Assembly: GCA_029781865.1 (NCBI GenBank)
Contig: JAKOVW010000008.1
Span: forward strand, 96,017 to 160,016
Reading direction: 5' to 3'
DNA from: Bacteroidota bacterium
Lineage (GTDB): Bacteria; Bacteroidota; Bacteroidia; Chitinophagales; Saprospiraceae
DNA length: 64,000 nt
Part shown: one piece after another, positions 18,330 through 28,461 of the stretch
Position numbering within the stretch: position 1 is the stretch's first letter
How the letters are laid out: every line of letters begins with the position of its first letter
The notes under the pieces: model-generated
Database searches by the model: none
Told to the model about the DNA's origin: nothing
What the model saw: the letters and a program-made list of their open reading frames with translations, nothing else
Made by a program: the position numbers and the translations under genes

Positions 18330-19058
18330 TTATTTTTCAAACAACCATTTAATCGGATGTGTAATATTGTAAGGCTGTAATACCTTTTTGATATTGTAAT
18401 TTGATTTGATATGCTTCAGAATTTGCTCCATATCGTCTGTAACTAAAAACAAATCTCGGTCGATAGGAGATATTGTTTTTTCCAGTTCCATTTTATCCAG
18501 AAATTCAAGTAACTCTTTATGATACTCTGTCCCATAAATAACAACCGGAAAATGCACCAATTTACCGGTTTGTATCAGTGTCATGGATTCAAAAAATTCG
18601 TCCATCGTTCCAAATCCACCAGGCATTACGATAAATGCATAAGAGTATTTAATCAAAATCGTTTTTCTGTTGAAAAAGAATTTCATTTTCACCCAATGAT
18701 CAAGATAATCATTGTGCTTTTGTTCCATAGGTAGCTCAATATTACAGCCTACACTTTTTCCCCCTACCGATCTGGCACCTTTGTTTGCCGCTTCCATAAT
18801 ACCCGGACCACCACCGGTCATAATGGTAAATCCTAATTTGGCCACTTCTGCAGCCAATAATTCGGCCATCTGGTAGTACGGATGATCCGGCTGGAAACGG
18901 GCAGACCCAAAAACCGTTACACAAGGTCCTGTAAAATACATTTTACGAATACCCGTAAAGAGATCCCATAATACCTCAATCACAAATCGCAATTCAGCCA
19001 GACGACTCATCGGCCCGTTGAGGTACTCTATATTCTTCATTTTCTGAGGTTCCATCAT
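18330..19058 (-). CDS. LOG-family (TIGR00730) Rossmann-fold protein
   Basis: The 242-residue protein contains the LOG-family signature PGGFGTMDEFFE and an upstream MTGGGPGIMEAANKGA nucleotide-binding loop. Family members of this type are often labelled lysine decarboxylases; characterised ones are cytokinin riboside 5'-monophosphate phosphoribohydrolases, which release a base from a nucleoside monophosphate. The length fits the longer bacterial group. Two ATG codons stand in tandem at the start (MMEPQKM). It is divergent from the aminotransferase gene, with a 96-base gap. Confidence 0.9.
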   Translation of the reverse strand: MMEPQKMKNIEYLNGPMSRLAELRFVIEVLWDLFTGIRKMYFTGPCVTVFGSARFQPDHPYYQMAELLAAEVAKLGFTIMTGGGPGIMEAANKGARSVGGKSVGCNIELPMEQKHNDYLDHWVKMKFFFNRKTILIKYSYAFIVMPGGFGTMDEFFESMTLIQTGKLVHFPVVIYGTEYHKELLEFLDKMELEKTISPIDRDLFLVTDDMEQILKHIKSNYNIKKVLQPYNITHPIKWLFEK

Positions 19059-19154
19059 ATTTATTCAATTACTCCGGCGCAAGGATAAAAAAAATAATCA
19101 TATATCTCCATTTTTTAATAATTTGCAACCAACAGGAAACCAATACTCCGGCCT

Positions 19155-20438
19155 ATGCAATTGCAATCTACTCCCATTTTCAGAAACTCCTCCTTCATGG
19201 CCGAGACGCTGATTCCTTCAGAAATCATCAAATTGGCCTCGGAAATCAACTTAAAGATTCAATCGGGAGAGGCTGTCTTTAACCTGACCATTGGTGATTT
19301 TAATCCTAAAATTTTTCCAATTCCCAAGGCCCTCGAACAAAATATCATCCGCGCATACCAGGAAGGACATACCAATTATCCTATGGCCAATGGAATGCCG
19401 GAGCTCCGAAATGCCATCTCATCCCACCTGACCAATAGTTACCACTTAAATTATTCTGCTGACGAAATTTTAGTGGCAGGCGGTGCCAGACCTTTAATTT
19501 ATGCCATTTATAAAACCCTCCTGGATCCGGAAGACGTTGTTCTTTTTCCGGTGCCCTCATGGAATAATAACCACTATTGCCATCTTAGCCAGGCCCATGG
19601 AATTGCCATAGAAGTCAATGCAGAGCAAAATTTTATGCCAACAGCAAAAGACCTAGCTCCTTATATTCAAAAAGCTACTCTGATTGCCTTGTGCTCACCT
19701 CAGAATCCGACCGGTACCGTATTCAGCAAGGATTCCCTGACTGATATCTGCAATATGGTCTTGAAAGAGAATCAAGAACGCCAGGGAAAACGCAAACCAC
19801 TTTTTATCATGTACGACCAGATTTATTCTGAGCTGACCTTCGATGATACACAACATTATGATCCCGTTGGTCTCGTACCCCAATTAAGGGATTATGTCAT
19901 TTATGTCGATGGTCTTTCTAAAATGTTTGCAGCAACAGGAATAAGAGTAGGTTGGTCATTTGGTCCAAAAACCATTATTGATAAAATGCGTTCCATTTTA
20001 TCTCACATTGGTGCATGGGCACCTAAAGCTGAACAAATGGCAACTGCCTGGTTTTTGAATGACCGCAAAGCAGTCCTTGAATATCTCGATTGGTTTAAAC
20101 CGGAAATTCACCATAGACTTTCGGGATTGTTTGATGGCATCACTACCCTAAAAAAAGCGGACTATCCCATTGATGTAATCCATCCGCAGGCAGCCATATA
20201 TCTTACTGTCAAATGTCCCTGGAAAAACAAAACCACTTCGAATGGCATAATGCTGAAAAACCAAACCATGGTTACCGATTACATTTTAAATGTATGCAAA
20301 GTAGCTATGGTGCCATTCAAAGCCTTCGGATCATCAGACGATTCTGAATGGTACCGGATTTCTGTGGGCACAATGAAAAAAGATGAAATTGATCATATCG
20401 TTTCTGCTCTTCAGAAGGGTATGGATCAATTAGACTAA
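19155..20438 (+). CDS. class I/II pyridoxal-phosphate aminotransferase
   Basis: The 427-residue protein is a fold-type I aminotransferase of the aspartate aminotransferase family. It shows TIGDFNPKIFPIP, the GHTNYPMANGMPELR segment, the cofactor region CSPQNPTGTVF with the conserved Asn, MYDQIYSEL with Asp and Tyr, and VDGLSKMFAATGIRVGW with the Schiff-base Lys256 and the following Arg. The substrate (aspartate, aromatic or alanine type) cannot be fixed by eye. It is a single plus-strand gene followed about 100 bases later by manC. Confidence 0.92.
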   Translation: MQLQSTPIFRNSSFMAETLIPSEIIKLASEINLKIQSGEAVFNLTIGDFNPKIFPIPKALEQNIIRAYQEGHTNYPMANGMPELRNAISSHLTNSYHLNYSADEILVAGGARPLIYAIYKTLLDPEDVVLFPVPSWNNNHYCHLSQAHGIAIEVNAEQNFMPTAKDLAPYIQKATLIALCSPQNPTGTVFSKDSLTDICNMVLKENQERQGKRKPLFIMYDQIYSELTFDDTQHYDPVGLVPQLRDYVIYVDGLSKMFAATGIRVGWSFGPKTIIDKMRSILSHIGAWAPKAEQMATAWFLNDRKAVLEYLDWFKPEIHHRLSGLFDGITTLKKADYPIDVIHPQAAIYLTVKCPWKNKTTSNGIMLKNQTMVTDYILNVCKVAMVPFKAFGSSDDSEWYRISVGTMKKDEIDHIVSALQKGMDQLD

Positions 20439-20536
20439 GAAACAGGTTGGAATTAATAATCCGGTCTGTAATCCATATGAGTTGATTTTTGTTTTAGTAG
20501 TTGGTATCGTCAATTTCATGTTCCTAAATTTAATGA

Positions 20537-21604
20537 ATGAATTCTAAACACCATGCAGTAATAATGGCCGGTGGAATCGGAAGCCGGTTCTGGCCATTGA
20601 GTCGCAATCAAAAGCCTAAACAGTTTTTAGATATTTTAGGAACAGGCAAAACGTTAATTCAAATGACTTATGATCGATTAAGTCAATTAGTTCCCCAGGA
20701 AAATATCTGGGTAGTAAGCCACATCGATTATGCTGGTTTGATTAAAGAGCAATTACCCGGGATTAATGCGAGCAATATTTTACTGGAGCCTATTCGCAAA
20801 AACACAGCACCTTGTCTGATGTATACAGCAGCCCGGATTTCAGCTACCAACACGGATGCTCTTTTATTCATTGCCCCTTCCGATCATTTAATTGTCAATG
20901 AATCCCTGTTCAAATCAGATGTGCAGAATGCATTTGCCTATATTGAACAAAATCCAAAACAGCTGCTGACTTTCGGAATACAGGCATCCCGCCCGGACAC
21001 CGGTTATGGTTATATCAACTTCAATTCAGAACAAGTTCTGAATGATGAAATTTATCCCGTATTAAAATTTGCAGAGAAACCGGACCATAATACAGCCCTG
21101 GCTTATTTGCAAAGTGGCAACTATGTCTGGAATTCAGGTATGTTTTTGTGGTCCTGCAAAACATTCCTGGAAGAAATGAAGACACATGCCATCGATCTCT
21201 ACAACTCATTCAACGGATTTAATCTGAATTCCGATCTTCTTACGATTTACCAGAATTGCAATTCGATTTCAATTGACTATGCATTGATGGAAAAAACGGA
21301 TAAAGCAGTTGTAAAATCGGTAGATTTCGGCTGGAGTGATCTGGGTACCTGGGGATCATTATACCAATTGAAATCACAGGATCATCTTCAAAACAGTATC
21401 AACGGTTCTTTAATTATTTTGGATGAATCTTCCAATTGCCTTGTTGAGAACTCAGGAAAACAGTTAGTTGCAATACAAGGTCTGGACGATTTTATCGTGG
21501 TGAATACAGAAGACGTTTTATTGATTTGCAAAAAATCGTCCGAACAAAAAATTAAAGACATGGTGAGCAAAGCAGAGCAATTACACCCTAGACGATTTAC
21601 CTGA
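20537..21604 (+). CDS. manC: mannose-1-phosphate guanylyltransferase
   Basis: This enzyme makes GDP-mannose from GTP and mannose-1-phosphate for glycan and polysaccharide synthesis. The nucleotidyltransferase signature AGGIGSRFWPLSR, the following KPKQFLDI, FIAPSDHLI, FAEKPDHNTA, WNSGMFLW and SVDFGWSDLGTW are all present. At 355 residues it lacks the phosphomannose isomerase domain of bifunctional ManC enzymes. The ATG at 20537 directly precedes the family motif. It is convergent with the first large PKD gene, and a shared hairpin lies between them. Confidence 0.94.
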   Translation: MNSKHHAVIMAGGIGSRFWPLSRNQKPKQFLDILGTGKTLIQMTYDRLSQLVPQENIWVVSHIDYAGLIKEQLPGINASNILLEPIRKNTAPCLMYTAARISATNTDALLFIAPSDHLIVNESLFKSDVQNAFAYIEQNPKQLLTFGIQASRPDTGYGYINFNSEQVLNDEIYPVLKFAEKPDHNTALAYLQSGNYVWNSGMFLWSCKTFLEEMKTHAIDLYNSFNGFNLNSDLLTIYQNCNSISIDYALMEKTDKAVVKSVDFGWSDLGTWGSLYQLKSQDHLQNSINGSLIILDESSNCLVENSGKQLVAIQGLDDFIVVNTEDVLLICKKSSEQKIKDMVSKAEQLHPRRFT

Positions 21605-21644
21605 ACATAATTACTATTTTGCTTTATCCATTCTACTAAATAAA

Positions 21645-21682
21645 AGAGAGCTGCTGAATTTACACACAACAGCTCTCTTTTT
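21645..21682. terminator. bidirectional terminator between manC and PKD gene 1
   Basis: A GC-rich inverted repeat (AGAGAGCTG at 21645-21653 and CAGCTCTCT at 21670-21678) stands between two convergent stop codons. T-runs follow it on both strands, so it can serve both genes. Confidence 0.75.
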
Positions 21683-21695
21683 ATATTTAAAGTCG

Positions 21696-24600
21696 TTATT
21701 CTGAAATCACAAATTTGTGAACAGTAGATGAAGAGCCATCATTCATTTTTAAATAATACGTGCCTGCTCTTAAATTCCCGGTTAGTATTTTAAATTCATT
21801 TTCTGTACTACTATGGCTGGAATATTTTCTTCCGGAAAGATCATAGATATCAATCTGAACGGATTTATTCACATTCGCATTTGTGTACACATATATAACG
21901 TCTTTTGCCGGATTCGGATAAATCAATGGATAGTTTGGTTCCGCTTCCCCTGCCCTGTTTTCAATATTGACACCAAATGGATTTTCTGAGAAATCGAATC
22001 TCCTGGTCTTTGTATTCTCAGGACATAATGCCGTGGAAACAACCTGAATGAACTGCGTCCTGGTAACCGCATTGCTTCCATTGGTATTTTTCACCGTTAA
22101 CTTCACAGTATATTTTCCTTTCTTATCAAAAACCACAATTGGATTTCTTTCTTTCGAAGTGCTTGGATTTCCATTTTCGAATTGCCACTCCCAGTCAATA
22201 ACATCCACTGATGATTTGTCAAAAAACTGAACTCTGTAAGGAACGCATCCGATACTGCTGCCTACAGTGAAGTTTACTTTAGGCACCAGATATACTGCAA
22301 TCGTCTTAATAATCGTGTCACCTCCGCATTCGTTTTGTGCAATCAGGCGAACTTTAAACTCACCTTCAACACCATAATCATGAACGGGATCTTTTTCGAA
22401 ACTTACCTTTTTATCACCAAAGTCCCACAAATAATTCGTAGCACCGGACGTATTATTGGTAAATGTCGATTTGAATCCACTGATGACATTGGTAAATGTA
22501 CCCGTAGGTTTTGTTCTGACATCAATATAATCCGCCTTTCCGGTAGAATCCGAATAAAAGACGTTGTATGCCACGAGACTTACGTTGAATTTACCTGCAT
22601 TTGAATAGGTAACGAGGGGATTCACATCTGTGCTGGTTGACGGATTTCCACCCGGAAAATACCATTTATAAGACGTGGCTGCTACAGATGAATTCTGAAA
22701 TTGTACCTGGTATGGAGCACAACCTTTGATATTGCTGGTTTGGAATGCCGGTGTAGGTTTGACTCCTATCGTAAAGTTGGTCACCGCAGTATCTGTACCG
22801 CAACTGTTGCTGACAATATAGGTCACCTTATATGTTCCTTCTTTATAATTGTGTGTTGGATTTGCTTCTGTACTGGAGGTATTATCTCCGAAATCCCAAA
22901 AATGCGATTTGGCATAACGGGATTGATTTGCAAAATCCACCTTACCTACATCGATGGTATTGCTGAAAGAAGCTACCGGCATGCTGTCAATTGTGATGTA
23001 AAATGTTTTGGTAACGGAATGATGATAGCGTGAACTATATACTGTTAATCTCACATCATACGTACCAGGCAATTCGTAATGAATGATCGGATTTTTTTGA
23101 TTTGAGAAATTAGGAGTACCTCCTGTAAAATCCCACTGCCAGGTTTTAACATTGCGGGTGGACTGATCAATGAACTTAATGATTTGTGGCGCACAACCTG
23201 CAGTAGTGTCTGAAGTAAAATCTGCTGTTGGAACACTTTCCACGACAATTTTCTTTTTAAGTGTATTCATGCCGCAGTCGTTTTTTACCGTTAGTGTGAT
23301 TTCAAATGTACTGTCTGTCGGAAACTCATGAAAAGGGAATTGCTCATCGCTCGTCTCGCCATCCCCGAAATTCCAATGCCATTCATCAGGACGCAATGAC
23401 TGATCAATAAAAAAGATTTCTCTTCCCTGAAGACCAAATGAAAAATCAGCAACAGGTACATCATTGATTTTAATAAAATCTGTTTTTGTAAGTCCAACAT
23501 CGCAACGGCTTGTACTCGATTCCAAAGTTACCGGGTATAATCCTGCCGTTTTATATACAATAACCGGATCTTTTAATGATGATGAATCCGGAGTTCCTCC
23601 TGGAAATCTCCACTTCCAGGATGTTGAATTTACAGATAAGTTTTTAAACCGTACCGTCACCGGTTGACAACCGTAAGTGATGTCGGCACTAAAATCAGGA
23701 ACAGGTGCTGCAGAATTCGGACAGATACCGAGACAAGTGCTTTCGATCAATTTATTATCTCTGACATAAGCATTCAAAGCACTTACAGAAAGACCTGACC
23801 AGCTGGTACTCGAATTAGGAAATCCTGCTGCCATGATGGTTTGTGCAATTCCTGCATCGTGAATCATGTTCCAGTTGTGTCCAAGATTATGTGCCTGTAA
23901 AGTAAGATAAAAGCCTAATCGTCCGCCCGTGCTTACAAAATCACTACATACATTATACCTGTTGTTCATGCACACTGTGCCCGTAAATGCAGTTCCTACT
24001 TCTCCGGGTAAAGTAAATTTAGTTGTCCAAAGCGTGGCGACATTATGTTGTGAGTTAGGGAAAATGGTGGATTCGGCTATGCCCGCAAATGTGTTGAGCA
24101 TGGTATTGATATTGTTGATACCATTAAAATAATCTGCTGCCTGAGAATCCGGCACATAGGTTCCGGTTACTTCATACTGATACTCATTTTCAAACTCGTC
24201 ATCAAATACTGTCTGAACATCAGACAAAATGGTAATCATCTGATTTTCGGTCATTGGAATACTTCCTCCGTACCTCCTGTACATTGGATAATCTGCACAC
24301 AAACAAATTTTGACTATGGCGCAAAGTTTACATGGCCTGAGTGCGCTGACACTTGACTGCACCTGCGCTTTGGCATTTTCCACCTGTTTATAGAAAAAAT
24401 CAGCACCGCATTTCATGCCTTCATGCGAAATGAGATCAGCTGTTTTATACAACATAAATTGCTGTGTAGTTGGAATTGCCGACGTTCTGCTATTCAAGTC
24501 CAGGGGCTCAATAAAATACCGGTCCTTTCTGTCATCTATCATGATACTGAAATATCCATCAGCAACAGTCATATTCACCAGAGAGGCATTGTTGCCTTTT

Positions 24601-24935
24601 ATTGTTCCTCGGAATGTTCTTAAATCTGTTCTTTTCGGTAACTGAATTGATTTTTTTCCACCGGTATATCTTATGTATTCAGGAGCGATCAATGAATACT
24701 CGAATAATTGCAAACTCCAGCTTTTAGTTGGCGTTTGCAGGGTGATTTCCTTTACATTTCCCTTTATGGCATCAATTTGATTGGTGATGGCTGCGGAATT
24801 AAAACTAAGCAATTCATAATGTTTCAAATGCTCATCAGTGCCCTGAATCATTTTCGTCTCAAAAGGTTTCATTGAAATCGTTTGAGAACCAGCCATATTT
24901 GCAATTACAGCTAATAAGAGTAAAATTTTTTTCAT
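21696..24935 (-). CDS. giant secreted metzincin-like/PKD protein, paralogue 1 (catalytic Glu lost)
   Basis: This 1,079-residue protein has a signal peptide (MKKILLLLAVIANMAGSQ), a region like the reprolysin propeptide to about residue 190 (FRGTIKGN ... YFIEPLDL), a metzincin-like domain (about 200-410), seven PKD domains and a T9SS type A tail (LIYPNPAKDVIYVYTN, LRAGTYYLKM). The zinc motif reads HNLGHNWNMIHD: all three histidines are kept, but the catalytic Glu is Asn350 (codon AAT). The PKD domains alternate between a FPGGxP type and a WDFGD type. By family knowledge a metzincin without this Glu should be inactive, so the domain may only bind. It has two tandem paralogues upstream on the same strand. 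Confidence 0.85.
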   Translation of the reverse strand: MKKILLLLAVIANMAGSQTISMKPFETKMIQGTDEHLKHYELLSFNSAAITNQIDAIKGNVKEITLQTPTKSWSLQLFEYSLIAPEYIRYTGGKKSIQLPKRTDLRTFRGTIKGNNASLVNMTVADGYFSIMIDDRKDRYFIEPLDLNSRTSAIPTTQQFMLYKTADLISHEGMKCGADFFYKQVENAKAQVQSSVSALRPCKLCAIVKICLCADYPMYRRYGGSIPMTENQMITILSDVQTVFDDEFENEYQYEVTGTYVPDSQAADYFNGINNINTMLNTFAGIAESTIFPNSQHNVATLWTTKFTLPGEVGTAFTGTVCMNNRYNVCSDFVSTGGRLGFYLTLQAHNLGHNWNMIHDAGIAQTIMAAGFPNSSTSWSGLSVSALNAYVRDNKLIESTCLGICPNSAAPVPDFSADITYGCQPVTVRFKNLSVNSTSWKWRFPGGTPDSSSLKDPVIVYKTAGLYPVTLESSTSRCDVGLTKTDFIKINDVPVADFSFGLQGREIFFIDQSLRPDEWHWNFGDGETSDEQFPFHEFPTDSTFEITLTVKNDCGMNTLKKKIVVESVPTADFTSDTTAGCAPQIIKFIDQSTRNVKTWQWDFTGGTPNFSNQKNPIIHYELPGTYDVRLTVYSSRYHHSVTKTFYITIDSMPVASFSNTIDVGKVDFANQSRYAKSHFWDFGDNTSSTEANPTHNYKEGTYKVTYIVSNSCGTDTAVTNFTIGVKPTPAFQTSNIKGCAPYQVQFQNSSVAATSYKWYFPGGNPSTSTDVNPLVTYSNAGKFNVSLVAYNVFYSDSTGKADYIDVRTKPTGTFTNVISGFKSTFTNNTSGATNYLWDFGDKKVSFEKDPVHDYGVEGEFKVRLIAQNECGGDTIIKTIAVYLVPKVNFTVGSSIGCVPYRVQFFDKSSVDVIDWEWQFENGNPSTSKERNPIVVFDKKGKYTVKLTVKNTNGSNAVTRTQFIQVVSTALCPENTKTRRFDFSENPFGVNIENRAGEAEPNYPLIYPNPAKDVIYVYTNANVNKSVQIDIYDLSGRKYSSHSSTENEFKILTGNLRAGTYYLKMNDGSSSTVHKFVISE

Positions 24936-24945
24936 GCTAAATATA

Positions 24946-24973
24946 TTTTTAAAAATTGCGAAAAATTAACCAT
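24946..24973 (-). repeat. 28-base leader identical to 28434-28461
   Basis: The 28 bases just upstream of PKD gene 1 are identical to those upstream of PKD gene 2 (28434-28461). The gap to the ATG is 10 bases here and 11 bases there. It is probably a duplicated 5' untranslated region. Because the two copies stand in different frames relative to their genes, it is not coding. Confidence 0.8.
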
Positions 24974-25142
24974 TTCCTGTCATTCCACCATGAATTTAAC
25001 ATAAATACCATCCATAGTGCTGTGACAAATTCACTTTTTATTATTCAGAATTATCAATTGCCCTAATTCTGTAAATACCGTAAGTATTAAGACCCTGGAT
25101 ACAATCAAAACGCTTCTCTTTCCGAACTATTAAAACAAAGAA

Positions 25143-25170
25143 GGTGTTGGGAATGATTTTCCGCAACACC
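25143..25170 (-). terminator. terminator after PKD gene 2
   Basis: GGTGTTG at 25143-25149 pairs with CAACACC at 25164-25170, with further pairing possible inside the loop. On the minus strand a T-rich stretch (TTCTTTGTTTTAA) follows. It begins 28 bases after the stop codon of the gene at 25198. Confidence 0.65.
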
Positions 25171-25197
25171 TCCATTTATCTTCGCTACCTTTCGGTA

Positions 25198-28100
25198 CTA
25201 TTCAGCTATCGCAAATTTAAGAATTGAGTTATTGCTTCCATTCATCAGTTTCAAATAATAAGCCCCTGCTCTTAATTGTTCTGTTTGTATTTTAAACAAT
25301 GTCTCATTCGTGAAATAGTTTGACAATTTCCTTCCGGATAAATCAAACATTTCAATTGAAGTGTTTTCACCAATCTTTGCACCTGTATAAATATATATAT
25401 GATCCTGTGCCGGATTCGGATATATAAACGGTTGTTCAGTATCTATATCATTAGACCGGTCAGTGATAATCGTTCCGAAAGGATCCGTAGAAAATGCAAA
25501 ACGCTTTGTCTTGGTATGCTCCGGACAATAAACCGTAGATAACACCTGGATGTATTGCTGACGTGTCAATGCATTTGTTCCATTGGTATTCTTTACCGTT
25601 AATTTTACAGTGTACCTTCCTTTCTTAGTAAAAACAACTTCCGGATTCTTATCTGTTGAAGTCAAAGGATTACCACCTTCAAATTGCCATTCCCAATCGG
25701 TTACGTCGCTGGAAGATTTGTCAAAGAATTTTACTTTCAATGGCGCACAACCTCTCACGGTATCAACGCGGTAATTCACTTTGGGCACGAGATATACTGC
25801 TATATGTTTATCGAATGTATCCAAGCCACATTCATTCTGAACAATCAACCGAACATCGAATTCACCTTCCACTCCGTAATCATGAACAGGATCTTTTTCG
25901 AAACTGGATGTCTGATCTCCAAAATCCCAAAAATAATTTGATGCTCCTGATGCCTGATTGGTAAAAATGGATTTGAACCCTGAAATTACATTTGAAAAAC
26001 TTGCAGTAGGTTCTGTTTTGACTTCAATAAATTCTTTCAATCCAATAGAATCAGAAAAGAAATTATTGTATGCAAAAAGACTCACATCGAATTTTCCAAC
26101 GCTATTGTAAGTTACAAGAGGATTCTTCGCCGTACTTGTAGATGGATTACCTCCCGGAAAATACCATCTGAATGCAGTTGCGGCTGCCGTAGAGGTATTG
26201 GTAAATTGCACCTGATAAGGCAAACATCCTTGCTGATCATCAACCTGAAATCCGGCAATAGGTTTAGCTCCAACCGTTATGATTGTTTTTGCAGTATCGT
26301 TACCGCAAGCATTTGTTGCAACATACACTACTTCGTAACGGCCTTCCAGATAGGTATGATCCGGATTTGCCTGCGTACTGGTGGTATTATCTCCAAAATC
26401 CCAGAAATTGGATTTGGAGTACCTGCTCTGACTTGAAAATGAAACCGTATTGTTTGCTACGCTATAAGAAAAATCTGCTTTAGGCAAGCTGTCGATCGTG
26501 ATGTAGAGCTTTTTCGTCAATCTTCTATTGTATTTGGTGCTGTATACGGTCAGCTCTGCATCATAGACACCCGGGTTATCGTAGCGAACAAATGGATTTT
26601 GCTGTAATGAACTGGATGGATTTCCACCTGGAAATTTCCATTCCCAATGAATTACGTTATTGGTAGATTTATCAATAAACTTAATGATTTTCGGAGCACA
26701 TCCACCGGTTGTATCCGCATCAAAATCAGGATTCGGAATACTGACAATAGTTACTTTTTTCTTTACGGTTCGTACACCACAATCATTGGTTACCCGCAAG
26801 GTTACTTCATAGGTACTATCCCGATCGTATTCATAACTTGGCATTTCATCTTCACTTTGATCGCCGTTGCCAAACTTCCATAAATAATCCGTTCCGCGCA
26901 GGGATTGATTGATAAAATAAACAGTCTTTCCATCGATGCCGAAACTAAAGTCTGCAAATGGCACATCGTTTACTTCAATATAATCAATTTGTGTGGTGGA
27001 CACTTTACACCGGCTATTTCCCGCTTCAAGGCTTACTTCATATTTTCCCGGTGTACGGTAAATAACGGTCGGATTTTGCAACGTTGAGGTTGCCGGTGAA
27101 CCTCCCGGAAAAGACCAGGACCAACTGGTAGTATAAAGAGATTGATCTTTAAAATGTACGGTTACAGGCTGGCAACCATACGTAATATCCGAAGTAAACG
27201 CCGGCTGAGGAGCATCCGAATTTGGACAAACAGACAAGCACATACTTTCTATCAGGTGCTGAAAATTGACATAGTTGTTCAGATAAGAGGTAGACAACGT
27301 TGACCAGGTAGTACTTCCGTTTATCGTAGGAGCCATTATTGTTTGGGCAATACCTGCATCGTGGATACAACTCCAGTTATGGCCCAATTCATGTGCCTGT
27401 AAAGTAAGATACATACCTTGCCTTCCACCCGGAGCTAAAAAGTCGCTGCAGACATTATATCTGTCATTCATACAGACAGTGGCGAGATAGGCCAAACCGA
27501 TGACACCTGTTGACCACTTAGCGGACCAGCATGTTGCTACATTGTATTGTGAGGCAAAAAAGACCTGTGGTGCGACCAGATTGAATCTGGTCAATTCTGA
27601 ATTGATATCATTAATGCCATTCCATGGGTCCATAGCCGGTACATCAGCAACAAAGGTTCCAGTAAGGTCATATTGATATTCATGCTCAAATTCATCATCA
27701 AAAACGGTCTGTACATCTGCCAGGATCGAAATCATTTGATTTTCCGTATTCGCAATCGAGCCTCCATATTTTCTCCACATGGTGTTATCGGCGGCCAGAC
27801 AGATCTTTACAATGACACATTGTTTACAGGGTGCAGCTCTGGAACTAATTTGTTTGTGACCGTCCTCAATTGCTTTGTTCACATAATCCACACCGCATTT
27901 AATTCCTTTAACCGGATTCACATCCGATGCTTTGTAAGCTAAGAACTGCTGATTTTCAGGAATATCTTTTGACTTGCTTTCCGGATCTAGAGGCTCGATG
28001 AAATATCGTTCCTGACGATCATCTATCATTAGTTTTAAAAATCCGTTATCCGCAATGGTCATGGATACGAGGGAATTAATCCCTTTAATGTATCCGTTAA

Positions 28101-28422
28101 ATGTTCTCAAATCTTTCCTTACCGGCAAACGGGTCGGTTTATTAGGATCCCCGGATGTCCTTACCCAATCGTTAGTCAGGTTGTATTCAAACAAAACCAA
28201 CTGCCAGCTCCTGGTTGGAGTACGAAGGGTTATTTCTTTATAATTTTTGGTGTTCTGGTCGATCTGATTGACCAATTCTCTGACATCAAACTGAAGTAAA
28301 TTATAATTCTTTAAATGCTCGTCAGTGCCCTTTACCACATTTGTTTCAAATGGTTTGAATACTATTGTTTGTGAAATGGCCAGATTAAATCCTGCCAATA
28401 GAAACAGTAAAATTTTTTTCAT
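25198..28422 (-). CDS. giant secreted metzincin/PKD protein, paralogue 2 (active site intact)
   Basis: From the ATG at 28422 this is 1,074 residues with signal peptide MKKILLFLLAGFNLAISQ. The frame reaches an earlier ATG at 28461, but those bases are the duplicated leader that is out of frame in paralogue 1, so I reject that start. The order is propeptide-like region, metzincin domain with HELGHNWSCIHD (His344, Glu345) and a candidate Met-turn TIMAPT, seven PKD domains, and a T9SS type A tail (FIYPNPAQDHIYIYTG, LRAGAYYLKL). The usual Gly of HExxHxxGxxH is Ser. It is probably a surface or secreted zinc peptidase, the only one of the three tandem copies with the catalytic Glu. The substrate is unknown. 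Confidence 0.87.
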   Translation of the reverse strand: MKKILLFLLAGFNLAISQTIVFKPFETNVVKGTDEHLKNYNLLQFDVRELVNQIDQNTKNYKEITLRTPTRSWQLVLFEYNLTNDWVRTSGDPNKPTRLPVRKDLRTFNGYIKGINSLVSMTIADNGFLKLMIDDRQERYFIEPLDPESKSKDIPENQQFLAYKASDVNPVKGIKCGVDYVNKAIEDGHKQISSRAAPCKQCVIVKICLAADNTMWRKYGGSIANTENQMISILADVQTVFDDEFEHEYQYDLTGTFVADVPAMDPWNGINDINSELTRFNLVAPQVFFASQYNVATCWSAKWSTGVIGLAYLATVCMNDRYNVCSDFLAPGGRQGMYLTLQAHELGHNWSCIHDAGIAQTIMAPTINGSTTWSTLSTSYLNNYVNFQHLIESMCLSVCPNSDAPQPAFTSDITYGCQPVTVHFKDQSLYTTSWSWSFPGGSPATSTLQNPTVIYRTPGKYEVSLEAGNSRCKVSTTQIDYIEVNDVPFADFSFGIDGKTVYFINQSLRGTDYLWKFGNGDQSEDEMPSYEYDRDSTYEVTLRVTNDCGVRTVKKKVTIVSIPNPDFDADTTGGCAPKIIKFIDKSTNNVIHWEWKFPGGNPSSSLQQNPFVRYDNPGVYDAELTVYSTKYNRRLTKKLYITIDSLPKADFSYSVANNTVSFSSQSRYSKSNFWDFGDNTTSTQANPDHTYLEGRYEVVYVATNACGNDTAKTIITVGAKPIAGFQVDDQQGCLPYQVQFTNTSTAAATAFRWYFPGGNPSTSTAKNPLVTYNSVGKFDVSLFAYNNFFSDSIGLKEFIEVKTEPTASFSNVISGFKSIFTNQASGASNYFWDFGDQTSSFEKDPVHDYGVEGEFDVRLIVQNECGLDTFDKHIAVYLVPKVNYRVDTVRGCAPLKVKFFDKSSSDVTDWEWQFEGGNPLTSTDKNPEVVFTKKGRYTVKLTVKNTNGTNALTRQQYIQVLSTVYCPEHTKTKRFAFSTDPFGTIITDRSNDIDTEQPFIYPNPAQDHIYIYTGAKIGENTSIEMFDLSGRKLSNYFTNETLFKIQTEQLRAGAYYLKLMNGSNNSILKFAIAE

Positions 28423-28433
28423 GCGATTGAGTC

Positions 28434-28461
28434 TTTTTAAAAATTGCGAAAAATTAACCAT
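28434..28461 (-). repeat. 28-base leader identical to 24946-24973
   Basis: This is the second copy of the conserved 28-base leader, placed 11 bases before the chosen start of PKD gene 2. It contains an in-frame ATG that can misplace the gene start. Confidence 0.8.
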
